From Rhodospirillaceae bacterium (GTDB lineage: Bacteria; Pseudomonadota; Alphaproteobacteria; Dongiales; Dongiaceae), in assembly GCA_016794075.1 (NCBI GenBank), contig JAEUKU010000031.1, positions 1 through 10,152 of the forward strand: a stretch of DNA of 10,152 bases. Reading direction: 5' to 3'. The translations under genes were made by a program, and so were the position numbers. The notes below the pieces were generated by a model. That model was not told the origin of the DNA. It saw nothing but the letters and a program-made list of their open reading frames with translations, and searched no databases. This document shows, piece after piece, positions 1 through 6,894 of the stretch; the stretch's first letter is position 1; every line of letters begins with the position of its first letter.

Positions 1-1148
1 TCGATGATGTCGGCGGTGGCGTAGGTCTCGGTCCAGCGCTGCGGCAGGAAGGAGCCGGTGCCGACGATGTCGATCGGCGCATTGGCCTCGGCCATGACCT
101 TGCACTTGGCGGGATCGAAGCCGGAGGAGACGACGATCTTCACCTTCTGGAAGCCTTCGCGGTTCAAGGCCTCGCGCAGGTGCCAGATGGCGGCGGCGGA
201 GACGCCAGCGCCGACCAGGTGGCGCAGTTCGGTCTCGTTCCGGTAGCCGCGGATGGCATCCGGCGCGTTGCGGTCGAGCACGGCGTAGGAGACGGTCGGG
301 TCGAGCCCCTCGATGAAGCGGCTGCCCGGCGTGTCGATGCGAACCGCGAGCTTGCCCTCGGAGGCGAGATGGGCGAAGCGGCGCGCCACCGTCAGCCCGT
401 CGGTCACTTCACGGCCGAAATAATCGACCAGTACCGTCATCGGCTGGCCGGGGAAGGTCTCGTGGAACATCTCGGCCGCGCGCAGGGTCGAGCCGGCATA
501 GCCGATCAGCGCATGGGGCATGGTGCCCATGCCCTGCTCCTGGCCGAAGTAATGCGCGGTCGCGTGCGTCGCATTGCCGATGAAGCCGATCGCGCCGACC
601 TTGCGCCGCGCGCGGTCGGAGCCGACGGAGGCGGCATAGGCCATGATCTCCGCCATCTCCAGGCCGGCGCAGTGACGCGCATCCATGGCGAGGAATGCGA
701 CCTTGGGCAGGTCCGAGCACATGGTGAAGGCGTTGAAGGCGGCAACGCAGGCGGGCCCGAGCTTCTGCAAGAGGATGGTCTCGAGGTCGGACAAGTGCGC
801 GAGCGAGCCGGTGATGTACATCAGCGGTTCGCCGGCGCCGACCCAGCGGCCCTCGGCATAGCGCAGATCGACCTGGAACTCGGTGCCGCGCTCCTTGGCG
901 ATGGAATGCAGCCAGTCAATGGCGAGCTTCGGCGCCGAGATCACCGGGCGGCGCATGAACACCGCATAGGTGACGCGCGCGTCGCCGAACTTCTCGACCA
1001 CCGCCTTGGTCTTCAGGAAGTAGAGATCGGTCCATTGCTGGACCTCGGCCGAACGCGGGCCGGCGACCGGCCCCGCCTTCGACGGCGCCGCGAAATCGCT
1101 GGCGCCCGGCTTATCGACCGGGCGCAGATGATCAGGACGCTTCGGCAA
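1..1148 (-). CDS. pncB: Nicotinate phosphoribosyltransferase, C-terminus cut off by window edge
   Basis: Joins nicotinate to PRPP to give nicotinate mononucleotide, the entry step of the Preiss-Handler NAD salvage route in the cytoplasm. 382 codons are visible. Seen in the translation: TDLYFLKT near residues 40-47 (the usual N-terminal TDLY signature), GTMPHALIG near 208-216 with His212 in the place of the family's catalytic, phosphorylated histidine, and IVGTGSFLP near 361-369, the phosphate-binding loop. There is no suitable ATG upstream of the conserved core. I chose TTG at 1148, preceded by AGGG at 1157-1160 with 8 bases between; GTG at 1157 in the same frame is the alternative. Either start lies inside the end of the DAHP synthase gene, so the two are probably co-transcribed and translationally coupled. 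Family assignment is secure; the exact start is not. Confidence 0.9.
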   Translation of the reverse strand, partial: MPKRPDHLRPVDKPGASDFAAPSKAGPVAGPRSAEVQQWTDLYFLKTKAVVEKFGDARVTYAVFMRRPVISAPKLAIDWLHSIAKERGTEFQVDLRYAEGRWVGAGEPLMYITGSLAHLSDLETILLQKLGPACVAAFNAFTMCSDLPKVAFLAMDARHCAGLEMAEIMAYAASVGSDRARRKVGAIGFIGNATHATAHYFGQEQGMGTMPHALIGYAGSTLRAAEMFHETFPGQPMTVLVDYFGREVTDGLTVARRFAHLASEGKLAVRIDTPGSRFIEGLDPTVSYAVLDRNAPDAIRGYRNETELRHLVGAGVSAAAIWHLREALNREGFQKVKIVVSSGFDPAKCKVMAEANAPIDIVGTGSFLPQRWTETYATADII

Positions 1149-2514
1149 TGCGGGCACCCTGTCCGACGCGCTCGGCCTTCAGCTGCTCGGCGATGAGGAA
1201 GGCCAGTTCCAGCGACTGGCTGGCATTGAGCCGCGGGTCGCAATGGGTGTGGTAGCGGTCCGCCAGCCTGTCCTCGGTCACCGCCTTGGCGCCGCCGATG
1301 CACTCGGTGACGTCCTGGCCGGTCATCTCGAAATGCACGCCGCCAGCATGGGTGCCTTCGGCGCGGTGCACGGCGAAGAAGCTCTTCACCTCGCCCAGGA
1401 TGCGGTCGAAGGGCCGCGTCTTGTAGCCGCTGCCCGACTTCACCGTGTTGCCGTGCATCGGGTCGCAGGACCACACCACCTTGGCGCCCGAGCGCTTCAC
1501 CGCGCGGATCAGCGCCGGCAGCTTGGCCTCGACCTTGTCGCTGCCCATGCGGGCGATCAGGGTCAGGCGGCCGGGAATGTTCTGCGGGTTCAGCGCGTCG
1601 ATCAGGCGCAGCAGATCATCCGGGTCGATGGTCGGGCCGCATTTCAGGCCGATCGGATTCTGGATGCCCTTCATGTATTCGACATGGGCGCCGCCGAGGT
1701 CGCGGGTGCGGTCGCCGATCCACAGCATGTGGGCGGAGCAGCCGTACCACTTGCCGGTCAGGCTGTCGACGCGGGTCAGCGCCTGCTCGTAGTGCAGCAG
1801 CAGCGCCTCATGGCTGGTGTAGAACTCGGTCTCGCGGATCTGCGGCACGGTCTCGGAGGTGAGGCCGCAGGCGGCCATGAACTCCAGCGTCTCGGAGAGG
1901 CGCTCGGCCAGTTCCTGGTATTTGTGGCCGAGGGGTGAATCGGCGACGAATTCCAGGTTCCAGCGATGCACCTTATGAAGATCCGCGAATCCGCCTTGCG
2001 CAAACGCGCGCAGCAGGTTGAGGGTCGCGGCGGACTGGTTGTAGCTCTGCACCAGGCGCTCGGGGTCCGGCACGCGGGCCTCGGGCGTGAACTCCATGCC
2101 GTTGACGATGTCGCCGCGATAGGACGGCAGCTCGACGCCGTTGATGACCTCGGTCGGCGCCGAGCGCGGCTTGGCGAACTGGCCGGCGATGCGGCCGACC
2201 TTCACCACCGGCAAGGCAGCCCCGAAGGTCAAGACGACCGCCATCTGCAGGAGCACGCGGAAGGTGTCGCGGATGTTGTTGGCGGAGAACTCGGCGAAGC
2301 TTTCGGCGCAATCGCCGCCCTGCAGCAGGAAGGCCTTGCCTTCCGCCACGTTGCCGAGGTTCTCCATCAGGCGCCGCGCCTCGCCGGCAAAGACCAGCGG
2401 CGGGAAAGCGCGCAGGCGCTCCTCGACCGCTTTCAGCTTGGCCGCATCCGGATATTCCGGCACCTGCGCCACCGGCTTCGACCGCCAGGACTCCGGCGCC
2501 CATTTCGCACTCAT
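1132..2514 (-). CDS. aroG: Class II 3-deoxy-7-phosphoheptulonate (DAHP) synthase
   Basis: Condenses phosphoenolpyruvate with erythrose 4-phosphate to DAHP, the committed step towards chorismate and the aromatic amino acids. The 460-residue product is the usual length for the class II (plant and Mycobacterium type) enzyme. Its metal ligands can be placed from the M. tuberculosis enzyme: Cys69 in GGDCAESF, His354 in CDPMHGNT, Glu396 in GVHFEMTGQ and Asp426 in THCDPRLN. The spacings between the last three (42 and 30 residues) are those of the known enzyme. KPRSAPTE (115-122), YRGD (132-135) and IQNPIGLKCGPT (284-295) are further substrate-site motifs. The start is ATG at 2514, preceded by GAGAGG at 2520-2525; the reading frame stays open upstream to 2592, but that stretch has no family resemblance. 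The stop lies within the start region of pncB. The allosteric effector cannot be told from sequence alone. Confidence 0.96.
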   Translation of the reverse strand: MSAKWAPESWRSKPVAQVPEYPDAAKLKAVEERLRAFPPLVFAGEARRLMENLGNVAEGKAFLLQGGDCAESFAEFSANNIRDTFRVLLQMAVVLTFGAALPVVKVGRIAGQFAKPRSAPTEVINGVELPSYRGDIVNGMEFTPEARVPDPERLVQSYNQSAATLNLLRAFAQGGFADLHKVHRWNLEFVADSPLGHKYQELAERLSETLEFMAACGLTSETVPQIRETEFYTSHEALLLHYEQALTRVDSLTGKWYGCSAHMLWIGDRTRDLGGAHVEYMKGIQNPIGLKCGPTIDPDDLLRLIDALNPQNIPGRLTLIARMGSDKVEAKLPALIRAVKRSGAKVVWSCDPMHGNTVKSGSGYKTRPFDRILGEVKSFFAVHRAEGTHAGGVHFEMTGQDVTECIGGAKAVTEDRLADRYHTHCDPRLNASQSLELAFLIAEQLKAERVGQGARIAEAS

Positions 2515-2699
2515 CATCGCCTCTCGCTCATGCATTCGCTTGGGCCAGCCAGAAGCACCTTTTGACGGCACTTGTCCAGGCAGCCATTGCACATGGCGGC
2601 CAAGCTAACATGCAGGCCGAGAGGCAACAACGGCGATTTATTGTCGCAGAATCAATTGACTATGCGGGAAATCTCGATTGATCTGAGAGGAGCATCCGA
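2515..2699. other. Intergenic leader between small secreted gene and DAHP synthase
   Basis: This 185-base gap is AT-richer than its surroundings and must hold the end of the upstream transcription unit and the promoter of the DAHP synthase gene. I could not find a convincing -35/-10 pair or a hairpin with a T-run. A loose inverted repeat (ATCAAT at 2651-2656, ATTGAT at 2677-2682) and a short one (GCCAT at 2583-2587, ATGGC at 2593-2597) are too weak to call. No leader peptide with runs of aromatic codons is evident. Confidence 0.4.
2520..2525 (-). promoter_or_regulatory. Ribosome binding site of the DAHP synthase gene
   Basis: GAGAGG reads on the minus strand five bases ahead of ATG at 2514. 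The ATG immediately before it (2517) is only two bases away, too close, so this site decides the start in favour of MSAKWAPE. Confidence 0.6.
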
Positions 2700-3113
2700 T
2701 CATTGGGCAAGGGCAAAGGGCCGCTGCCAGCGGTCGTTGACGAAGAGCACCACGCAATCGCCGCCACCACTGCCGTTGCACCGCGACAGCGCCAGCTTGG
2801 CCGCCAGCTTGCCGGAAGGGATGGAGATGAAGCTGTCCTCCAGGCTGGAATCGTCGCAGTTCTTCCACAGCCGCGACTGGCAGATGTAGAAGGCGGCGGC
2901 CTCGCCGCTGCGCGACACCGCCAGCGCGCCGAAGCGGCCGCTGACCCGGTTCAGATAGTCGCCGATGACCTTGCCCACCGCCGGGGAGACGACGATCTGG
3001 CCGTCGGGCTGGATGCCGGTCTCGCCGCCTTGAGCGAGTGCCACCGGCGCGGACGCGAGGGCGATGGCTGTGGCCAGTGCAATCGCCAGCCGTCGCTTCA
3101 AACCAGAGAGCAT
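2700..3113 (-). CDS. Small secreted protein, free-standing copy of the metacaspase C-terminal domain
   Basis: No named family is recognised. The 137-residue product starts MLSGLKRRLAIALATAIALA, a clear Sec signal peptide ending near ALA-Q at residues 25-28, so it should act in the periplasm or outside. Mature residues about 41-130 align with both C-terminal repeats of the neighbouring metacaspase: an opening V-x-P-x-V, then I-x-x-YL, then ALAV-x-R-x-G, then four cysteines (78, 86, 112, 120), the last pair in the pattern ALxxCxG...CVVLF. Four cysteines in an exported domain suggest two disulfides. It lacks the caspase domain. I chose ATG at 3113 over 3137 because GGAG sits six bases ahead of it and because it puts the signal peptide at the very N-terminus. 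It lies 125 bases beyond the metacaspase stop, a gap that contains a CRP-like palindrome. A regulator, decoy or partner of the metacaspase is possible but is inference. Confidence 0.8.
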   Translation of the reverse strand: MLSGLKRRLAIALATAIALASAPVALAQGGETGIQPDGQIVVSPAVGKVIGDYLNRVSGRFGALAVSRSGEAAAFYICQSRLWKNCDDSSLEDSFISIPSGKLAAKLALSRCNGSGGGDCVVLFVNDRWQRPFALAQ

Positions 3114-3119
3114 GCAGGG

Positions 3120-3123
3120 CTCC
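3120..3123 (-). promoter_or_regulatory. Ribosome binding site deciding the start of the small secreted gene
   Basis: GGAG on the minus strand stands six bases before ATG at 3113. The earlier in-frame ATG at 3137 has no such motif ahead of it (the bases before it read AAGCCGTAG). Confidence 0.55.
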
Positions 3124-3143
3124 GTCAGTTGCTTCATCTACGG

Positions 3144-3174
3144 CTTATGTCGTCCGCCGGATGCGGGAAAGCAA
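3144..3174 (-). promoter_or_regulatory. Tentative weak promoter for the small secreted gene
   Basis: On the minus strand TTGCTT (3169-3174) and CATAAG (3144-3149) are separated by 19 bases, a poor promoter by itself. Transcription would begin near 3137, giving a leader of about 25 bases before ATG 3113. The centre of the upstream CRP-like palindrome would then be about 62 bases from the start of transcription, close to the class I activation position. A weak core promoter is expected if an activator is needed, but the -10 assignment is uncertain. Confidence 0.3.
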
Positions 3175-3190
3175 GCGGCGATCATCGGCC

Positions 3191-3208
3191 ATGTGATCGG
3201 GTTCACAT
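3191..3208 (-). promoter_or_regulatory. CRP-type (cAMP receptor protein) operator, perfect palindrome
   Basis: ATGTGA-TCGGGT-TCACAT on the plus strand is a perfect inverted repeat with six-base arms and a six-base centre, matching the CRP consensus TGTGA-N6-TCACA at all ten core positions. It lies in the 125-base gap between the metacaspase and the small secreted gene, 30 bases past the metacaspase stop. The only gene it can sensibly control is the small one on the minus strand. It could otherwise be a weak hairpin, but the stem is short and AT-rich and no T-run follows. FNR-type regulators prefer TTGAT-N4-ATCAA, which this is not. Confidence 0.6.
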
Positions 3209-3238
3209 CGTCGGCACGGCGGGACACAGGCGACGCCG

Positions 3239-4939
3239 CTATTGCGGGTCGGGCACCAGGCCGGAGACCTTCGTGGCGCCCTCGTAAAGCAGAATGCAGG
3301 CATCCGGACCACCACAGTTCTTGAGTGCCCGCGCGCTCACCAAGGACTGGCTGATCGTCGACGTGCCGAATCCGGCGCATCTGGCGCCCATCGTGCCGGG
3401 GTTCAGCTTGGGACAGCCGAGAACTTCCACCGAGGCTCCATCGCGGGCGACGGCAAGCGCCCAGACTTTCGCATCGGAAATGTTGCCGAGATAGCTGGCA
3501 ATGCGCTCCCGCACTTCGGGGGTGACGGCGATCTCTCCGGCAACCGGCGCTGCGGAAGCCTCCGCGCTTGCCGACGCCACGCCGCCGCCCTGCGCGGCCG
3601 CGCCTGATTCGGACTGCGCCACAATCTCCACGATGGCCTTCTTGGTCGCCCTTTCGTAGAGCAGGAAGCATTCGCTCGGTCCGCCGCAGCGCTTGATGGC
3701 TTCCCTGTTCGCCTTCTCCTGGGGACCACCGCCCCAGCAGATGCCGCCGGACATCTGGCCGCAGCGAAACTTCGCCGTGCGCGAGCCGTTGCGGGCGATC
3801 GCCAGCGCCCAATGTTCCGAGGTGAGATTGGCCAGGTAGCTGTCGATCTCGGCCTTCACGCTCACTGGGACGACGAGCCGCGACCCTTCGGCGGCAGGGG
3901 GGATTGTCGCTGCCGCGGGCGCGGGCGCTGTTTGCGTCGGCCCTGCCGGCGTTGCCTGAGCCGGCTGGCTCAGCACTGCGATGCGGTTCTTCGCCAGCGG
4001 TGCGAAGACGCCCTCCGGAAACTGCGCCAGATAGGCCTCAAAATCCGCCGCATCGGTGCTGTCCTTGATCGATTCCCAGAACAGCGATTCCTTGTCCACC
4101 AAGGCCTGCTGATGAACCTCCGGCTGCGGGGCGGCGGCCGGCGGTGGTGCGGGTGTCGCGGCGGGTTCCGGCGCCTTCTCGGCCAGGATCACCGCGCCGG
4201 TCAGCGAGGAGGAATCCCACGGCGTCTGCTTGTTGCCGCTTTCGGCCAGGACCTTGGCGCGCACGTTGCGGTGCGCCTCCTCCACCGAGATGCCGGGTCT
4301 CTTCAATTCCTCGGCCAGGGCCAGGGCATAGGGCGAGTTGGCTCCGTCACCGTCGGCGGCCACGTCTCCGGGCGCGGTGGAATAGCCGACGAAGGAGCCG
4401 CGCGGCGCATCGAGCCGCGCCAGGCCGCGCGTGGCCGAGCGGCTGGCCTTGACCAGCGGGTTGTTGCGGCAGGCATCGAGGAATACGAGGTTGACCGCGT
4501 TACCGGCGGATTGCATCTGGGTCATCACGTCGTCGGCGGCGATGGATTCGATCTCCACGTCCGCCTCGGCTTCGATCTCTGCGCCGACCGGCAGCAGATA
4601 GTTGGTCCCCTCCACCTGGACGCCATGGCCGGCGTAGTAGAACAGCCCGGTGGCGTCCTTGCCCGCCTCGCGCAGCTTGGCGCCGAAGCCCTTCACCGCC
4701 CGCTTCATCGCCTTTTGATCGGCGTCCAGCACCAGCTCGACCCGGAAGCCCAGCCCTTTCAGCGTCTCGGCCATCAGCCGGGCGTCGTTGGCCGGGTTCT
4801 TCAGACGGCCGATCTCCTGTCCGTAATCCGCATTGCCAATCACCAGCGCCACGCGCGGTTCCGACGCGAAGGATGGCTGCAGGAACGCAATCGCCAAGGC
4901 AATGAGCAGGCAGGCGAACCCCAAGAACCGCACCGGCAT
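3239..4939 (-). CDS. Secreted metacaspase (peptidase C14) with two C-terminal four-cysteine repeats
   Basis: A 566-residue caspase-fold cysteine protease, predicted periplasmic. In order: signal peptide (1-25, cleavage after SFA-S), catalytic domain about 26-255, a Pro/Ala-rich linker (256-275), a segment FWESIKDSTDAADFEAYLAQ and following residues (287-320) that I recall from other alphaproteobacterial caspases, a second Ala/Pro linker (325-350), then repeats at about 357-440 and 471-560. The dyad is His105 in YYAGHGVQ and Cys157 in LDACRNNP, so the enzyme looks active; metacaspases and related prokaryotic C14 enzymes usually cut after Arg or Lys. Each repeat holds four cysteines (393, 401, 418, 424 and 509, 521, 542, 548) and ends in CGGP-x-x-C-x-LLYE. 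A strong GGGGAGG (4946-4952) precedes ATG 4939. It follows the adenylyl cyclase by 78 bases and may have its own promoter. The substrate is unknown. Confidence 0.92.
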   Translation of the reverse strand: MPVRFLGFACLLIALAIAFLQPSFASEPRVALVIGNADYGQEIGRLKNPANDARLMAETLKGLGFRVELVLDADQKAMKRAVKGFGAKLREAGKDATGLFYYAGHGVQVEGTNYLLPVGAEIEAEADVEIESIAADDVMTQMQSAGNAVNLVFLDACRNNPLVKASRSATRGLARLDAPRGSFVGYSTAPGDVAADGDGANSPYALALAEELKRPGISVEEAHRNVRAKVLAESGNKQTPWDSSSLTGAVILAEKAPEPAATPAPPPAAAPQPEVHQQALVDKESLFWESIKDSTDAADFEAYLAQFPEGVFAPLAKNRIAVLSQPAQATPAGPTQTAPAPAAATIPPAAEGSRLVVPVSVKAEIDSYLANLTSEHWALAIARNGSRTAKFRCGQMSGGICWGGGPQEKANREAIKRCGGPSECFLLYERATKKAIVEIVAQSESGAAAQGGGVASASAEASAAPVAGEIAVTPEVRERIASYLGNISDAKVWALAVARDGASVEVLGCPKLNPGTMGARCAGFGTSTISQSLVSARALKNCGGPDACILLYEGATKVSGLVPDPQ

Positions 4940-4973
4940 CAGGCCCCTCCCCTACTGCCGAAGTCCCCGGACG

Positions 4974-5002
4974 ATTATTCGACAATCCCGCAAGGGTCGC
5001 AA
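4974..5002 (-). promoter_or_regulatory. Candidate sigma-70-type promoter for the metacaspase gene
   Basis: On the minus strand TTGCGA (4997-5002), a 17-base spacer and AATAAT (4974-4979) match the housekeeping consensus at 4/6 and 5/6. Transcription would start near 4967, leaving a leader of about 28 bases that contains the strong GGGGAGG ribosome site. This would let the metacaspase be expressed apart from the cyclase. It is by eye only. Confidence 0.45.
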
Positions 5003-5017
5003 GAGCTGACGCCGTTT

Positions 5018-6874
5018 CTAGCCTTCCAGCCCCAGCACCTCGTTGACCGCCACCGGCTCCACCCTGCCCTTGACCTGGATCGGGCCCAGTTCGCGGTAGC
5101 GGAAGCCGGGGCCGGCGGCGCGCAGGGTGGCGTTGGAGCAGAGGATCGAGGTGCCGAATTCCTTGTTCGCCGCCTCGAGCCGCGCGGCGACGTTCACCGC
5201 GTCGCCGATCACGGTGTAGTTCAGCCGCTTCTCCGAACCGATGCTGCCCACCACGCAGGCGCCGGTGTTGAGGCCGATGCGGATCTGGAAGCTGTCGGGC
5301 TGGCCGGCCTCGGTCTTCAGCCGCTCCTGCACGGCGAGCGCGGCACGCAAGGCGCGGGCGGCATGGTCGGGCTGCTGCAGCGGCGCGCCGAAGATCGCCA
5401 CCACCGCGTCGCCGACATACTTGTCGATGATGCCGCCTTCGCCCTCGATGACCTCGCCGATGAGGGTGAAATGATGGTTGAGACGCTTGACCAGGGCCTC
5501 CGGGTTCAGCCGCTCGGCGATCGTGGTGAAGCCGGCGATGTCGGAGAACCAGATGGTGATCTCGCGCGTCTCGCCGCTGAGCTTGGGCGGCTGGTCGCTG
5601 TCGAGCAGCTTGCGCGCCACGCGGGCGTCGAGATAGCGCGACAGGAACAGGACCGTGCGGCGCTGTTCGCGATCGATGATGAGGTTGCGCAGCCCGAGGC
5701 CGCCGAGGAAGGCGATGATGCCCGACGAGACGCCGCCCAGCAGCGGCGCCATCCAGTTGAGGCCGGCGGAATAGGTCGCGACGCCGACCCATGCCGCCAG
5801 CGTCCCGGCAATCGCCGCGCTGGCGGCCGGCGCGCGCAGGGTCATCGCCAGGCCGGCGCCGCACAGCGCCAGGATGCCGAGGGAAAGCCATTCCGCCCAG
5901 CCGGGCCAGAAGCGCGCCAGTTCGCCGCGCAGCAGGTCGTTCACCGCCTGGGCATGGATGAAGACGCCCGGGATCGTGCGCCGGTCGGTGATACCCGTGC
6001 CGACATGCTCGATACAGGGCAAGGACCTGATGTCCGCCTCCGCATCGGCGACCAGGCGCCCGGAGACGACCTTGCGGTCCTCGACGTCGAGCGAGGCGCC
6101 GAGCAGCACCACCTTGCCGCCAAAGGCTTCGGCCATAGCCGCGGCGGCGGCCGGATCCTCGGCGCAGGCATGGACGTCGCGCATGGCATAGGTGGGGGCG
6201 ATGCGGCGGTCGGCGTAGTTCGGCGACAGCCGCGCGAGGCCGCGCGGCAGCGTCTTCAGATCGAGGCCAGCGCGCTGCGCCAGCGTCGCCGCGAAGCCGG
6301 GCAGCGCCGCCGGGTCGTCGAGGTCGCGGCCGGCCTGCAGCAGCGGCATGTGGCGCACCACGCCGTCGCGATCCACGGTGACGGCGATGGAGCGGATATT
6401 CTTCTGCCCGCCGACCATCAGCACGTATTGGCGGTGCGGGCCGATCATCTTGCCGCCGACCGGCGCCTGGGCCAGCACGATGCGGTCGGCCTGGCCCAGC
6501 CGGCGCATCTCGGCCAGCAGCGGCTTGTCCAGCCCCGGCACGATGGTCTCCGCCGTCGTGGTGAACAGGATGTCGGCGCCGATGACCGTCGCCCCGGCGC
6601 GGTCGAGCGCGCCGATCACCCTGGCGAATTGCGGCGACCACAGCGCCATCGGCGTGTTGCGGAAGGCGGGATCGGCGAAGGTCGCCTCGTCGATGGTGAC
6701 GATGGCGACGCGCGAGTCCTCCGGGCCGTGGCGATCGCCATAGGCGACGTAACGTAGCGTCAGCAGCGCGTCGAAGGAGAGCCCGGCGCTGAGATGGCGC
6801 TCGATCAGGACGCCGCAGACGAGGGCCACCAGCGCCGTCAGCGCGATCAGCGGGAGCCTGAAGCGGCGCATCAC
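5018..6874 (-). CDS. CHASE2-domain membrane adenylyl cyclase (class III)
   Basis: Makes cAMP from ATP in response to an envelope signal. The 618-residue protein has an N-terminal membrane anchor (about 8-24), an extracytoplasmic CHASE2 region (about 33-320, with SFDALLTLRY, VAIVTIDEATF, LDRAGATVIGADILF and IPGVFIHAQAVNDLL), a cluster of hydrophobic segments (about 327-396) and a cytoplasmic cyclase domain (437-618). Catalytic residues are complete: metal-binding Asp445 in FSDIAGFT and Asp489 in YVGDAVVA, adenine-contacting Lys485 and Thr554, and transition-state Asn561 and Arg565 in GDAVNVAARLE. The lysine favours ATP over GTP. The start is GTG 6874 or ATG 6871, with no clear ribosome site; coupling to the gene that ends 20 bases upstream is likely. 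The CHASE2 ligand is unknown for this protein. Confidence 0.94.
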   Translation of the reverse strand: MMRRFRLPLIALTALVALVCGVLIERHLSAGLSFDALLTLRYVAYGDRHGPEDSRVAIVTIDEATFADPAFRNTPMALWSPQFARVIGALDRAGATVIGADILFTTTAETIVPGLDKPLLAEMRRLGQADRIVLAQAPVGGKMIGPHRQYVLMVGGQKNIRSIAVTVDRDGVVRHMPLLQAGRDLDDPAALPGFAATLAQRAGLDLKTLPRGLARLSPNYADRRIAPTYAMRDVHACAEDPAAAAAMAEAFGGKVVLLGASLDVEDRKVVSGRLVADAEADIRSLPCIEHVGTGITDRRTIPGVFIHAQAVNDLLRGELARFWPGWAEWLSLGILALCGAGLAMTLRAPAASAAIAGTLAAWVGVATYSAGLNWMAPLLGGVSSGIIAFLGGLGLRNLIIDREQRRTVLFLSRYLDARVARKLLDSDQPPKLSGETREITIWFSDIAGFTTIAERLNPEALVKRLNHHFTLIGEVIEGEGGIIDKYVGDAVVAIFGAPLQQPDHAARALRAALAVQERLKTEAGQPDSFQIRIGLNTGACVVGSIGSEKRLNYTVIGDAVNVAARLEAANKEFGTSILCSNATLRAAGPGFRYRELGPIQVKGRVEPVAVNEVLGLEG

Positions 6875-6894
6875 CGGCGCGGGCGCATGAGGGG

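Noticed and set aside
180..2565. Several plus-strand reading frames of 150-340 codons
   Set aside because: All are antisense to pncB and DAHP synthase, whose motifs are unambiguous.
2515..2592. An N-terminal extension or aromatic-rich leader peptide for DAHP synthase (two Trp codons in 26)
   Set aside because: The frame is merely open. The ribosome site and family length support the start at 2514, and there is no attenuator-like set of alternative hairpins.
2651..2682. Inverted repeat ATCAAT ... ATTGAT after the small secreted gene, as a terminator
   Set aside because: Six AT-rich base pairs with a 20-base loop and no T-run; too weak for an intrinsic terminator and not the spacing of an FNR site.
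3191..3208. Reading the palindrome as a metacaspase terminator
   Set aside because: Six-pair stem with only two G-C pairs and no following T-run on the minus strand; the exact CRP core match is the simpler explanation.
4500..6641. A 713-codon open reading frame on the minus strand
   Set aside because: Out-of-frame shadow of the cyclase and metacaspase genes; very rich in Arg, Gly and Ala with no motif.
3812..6757. A 981-codon open reading frame on the plus strand
   Set aside because: It lies antisense to the metacaspase and cyclase genes, both of which have complete catalytic motifs. Its translation is Arg/Gly/His-rich low-complexity sequence with no recognisable motif, the usual result of high GC in third positions.
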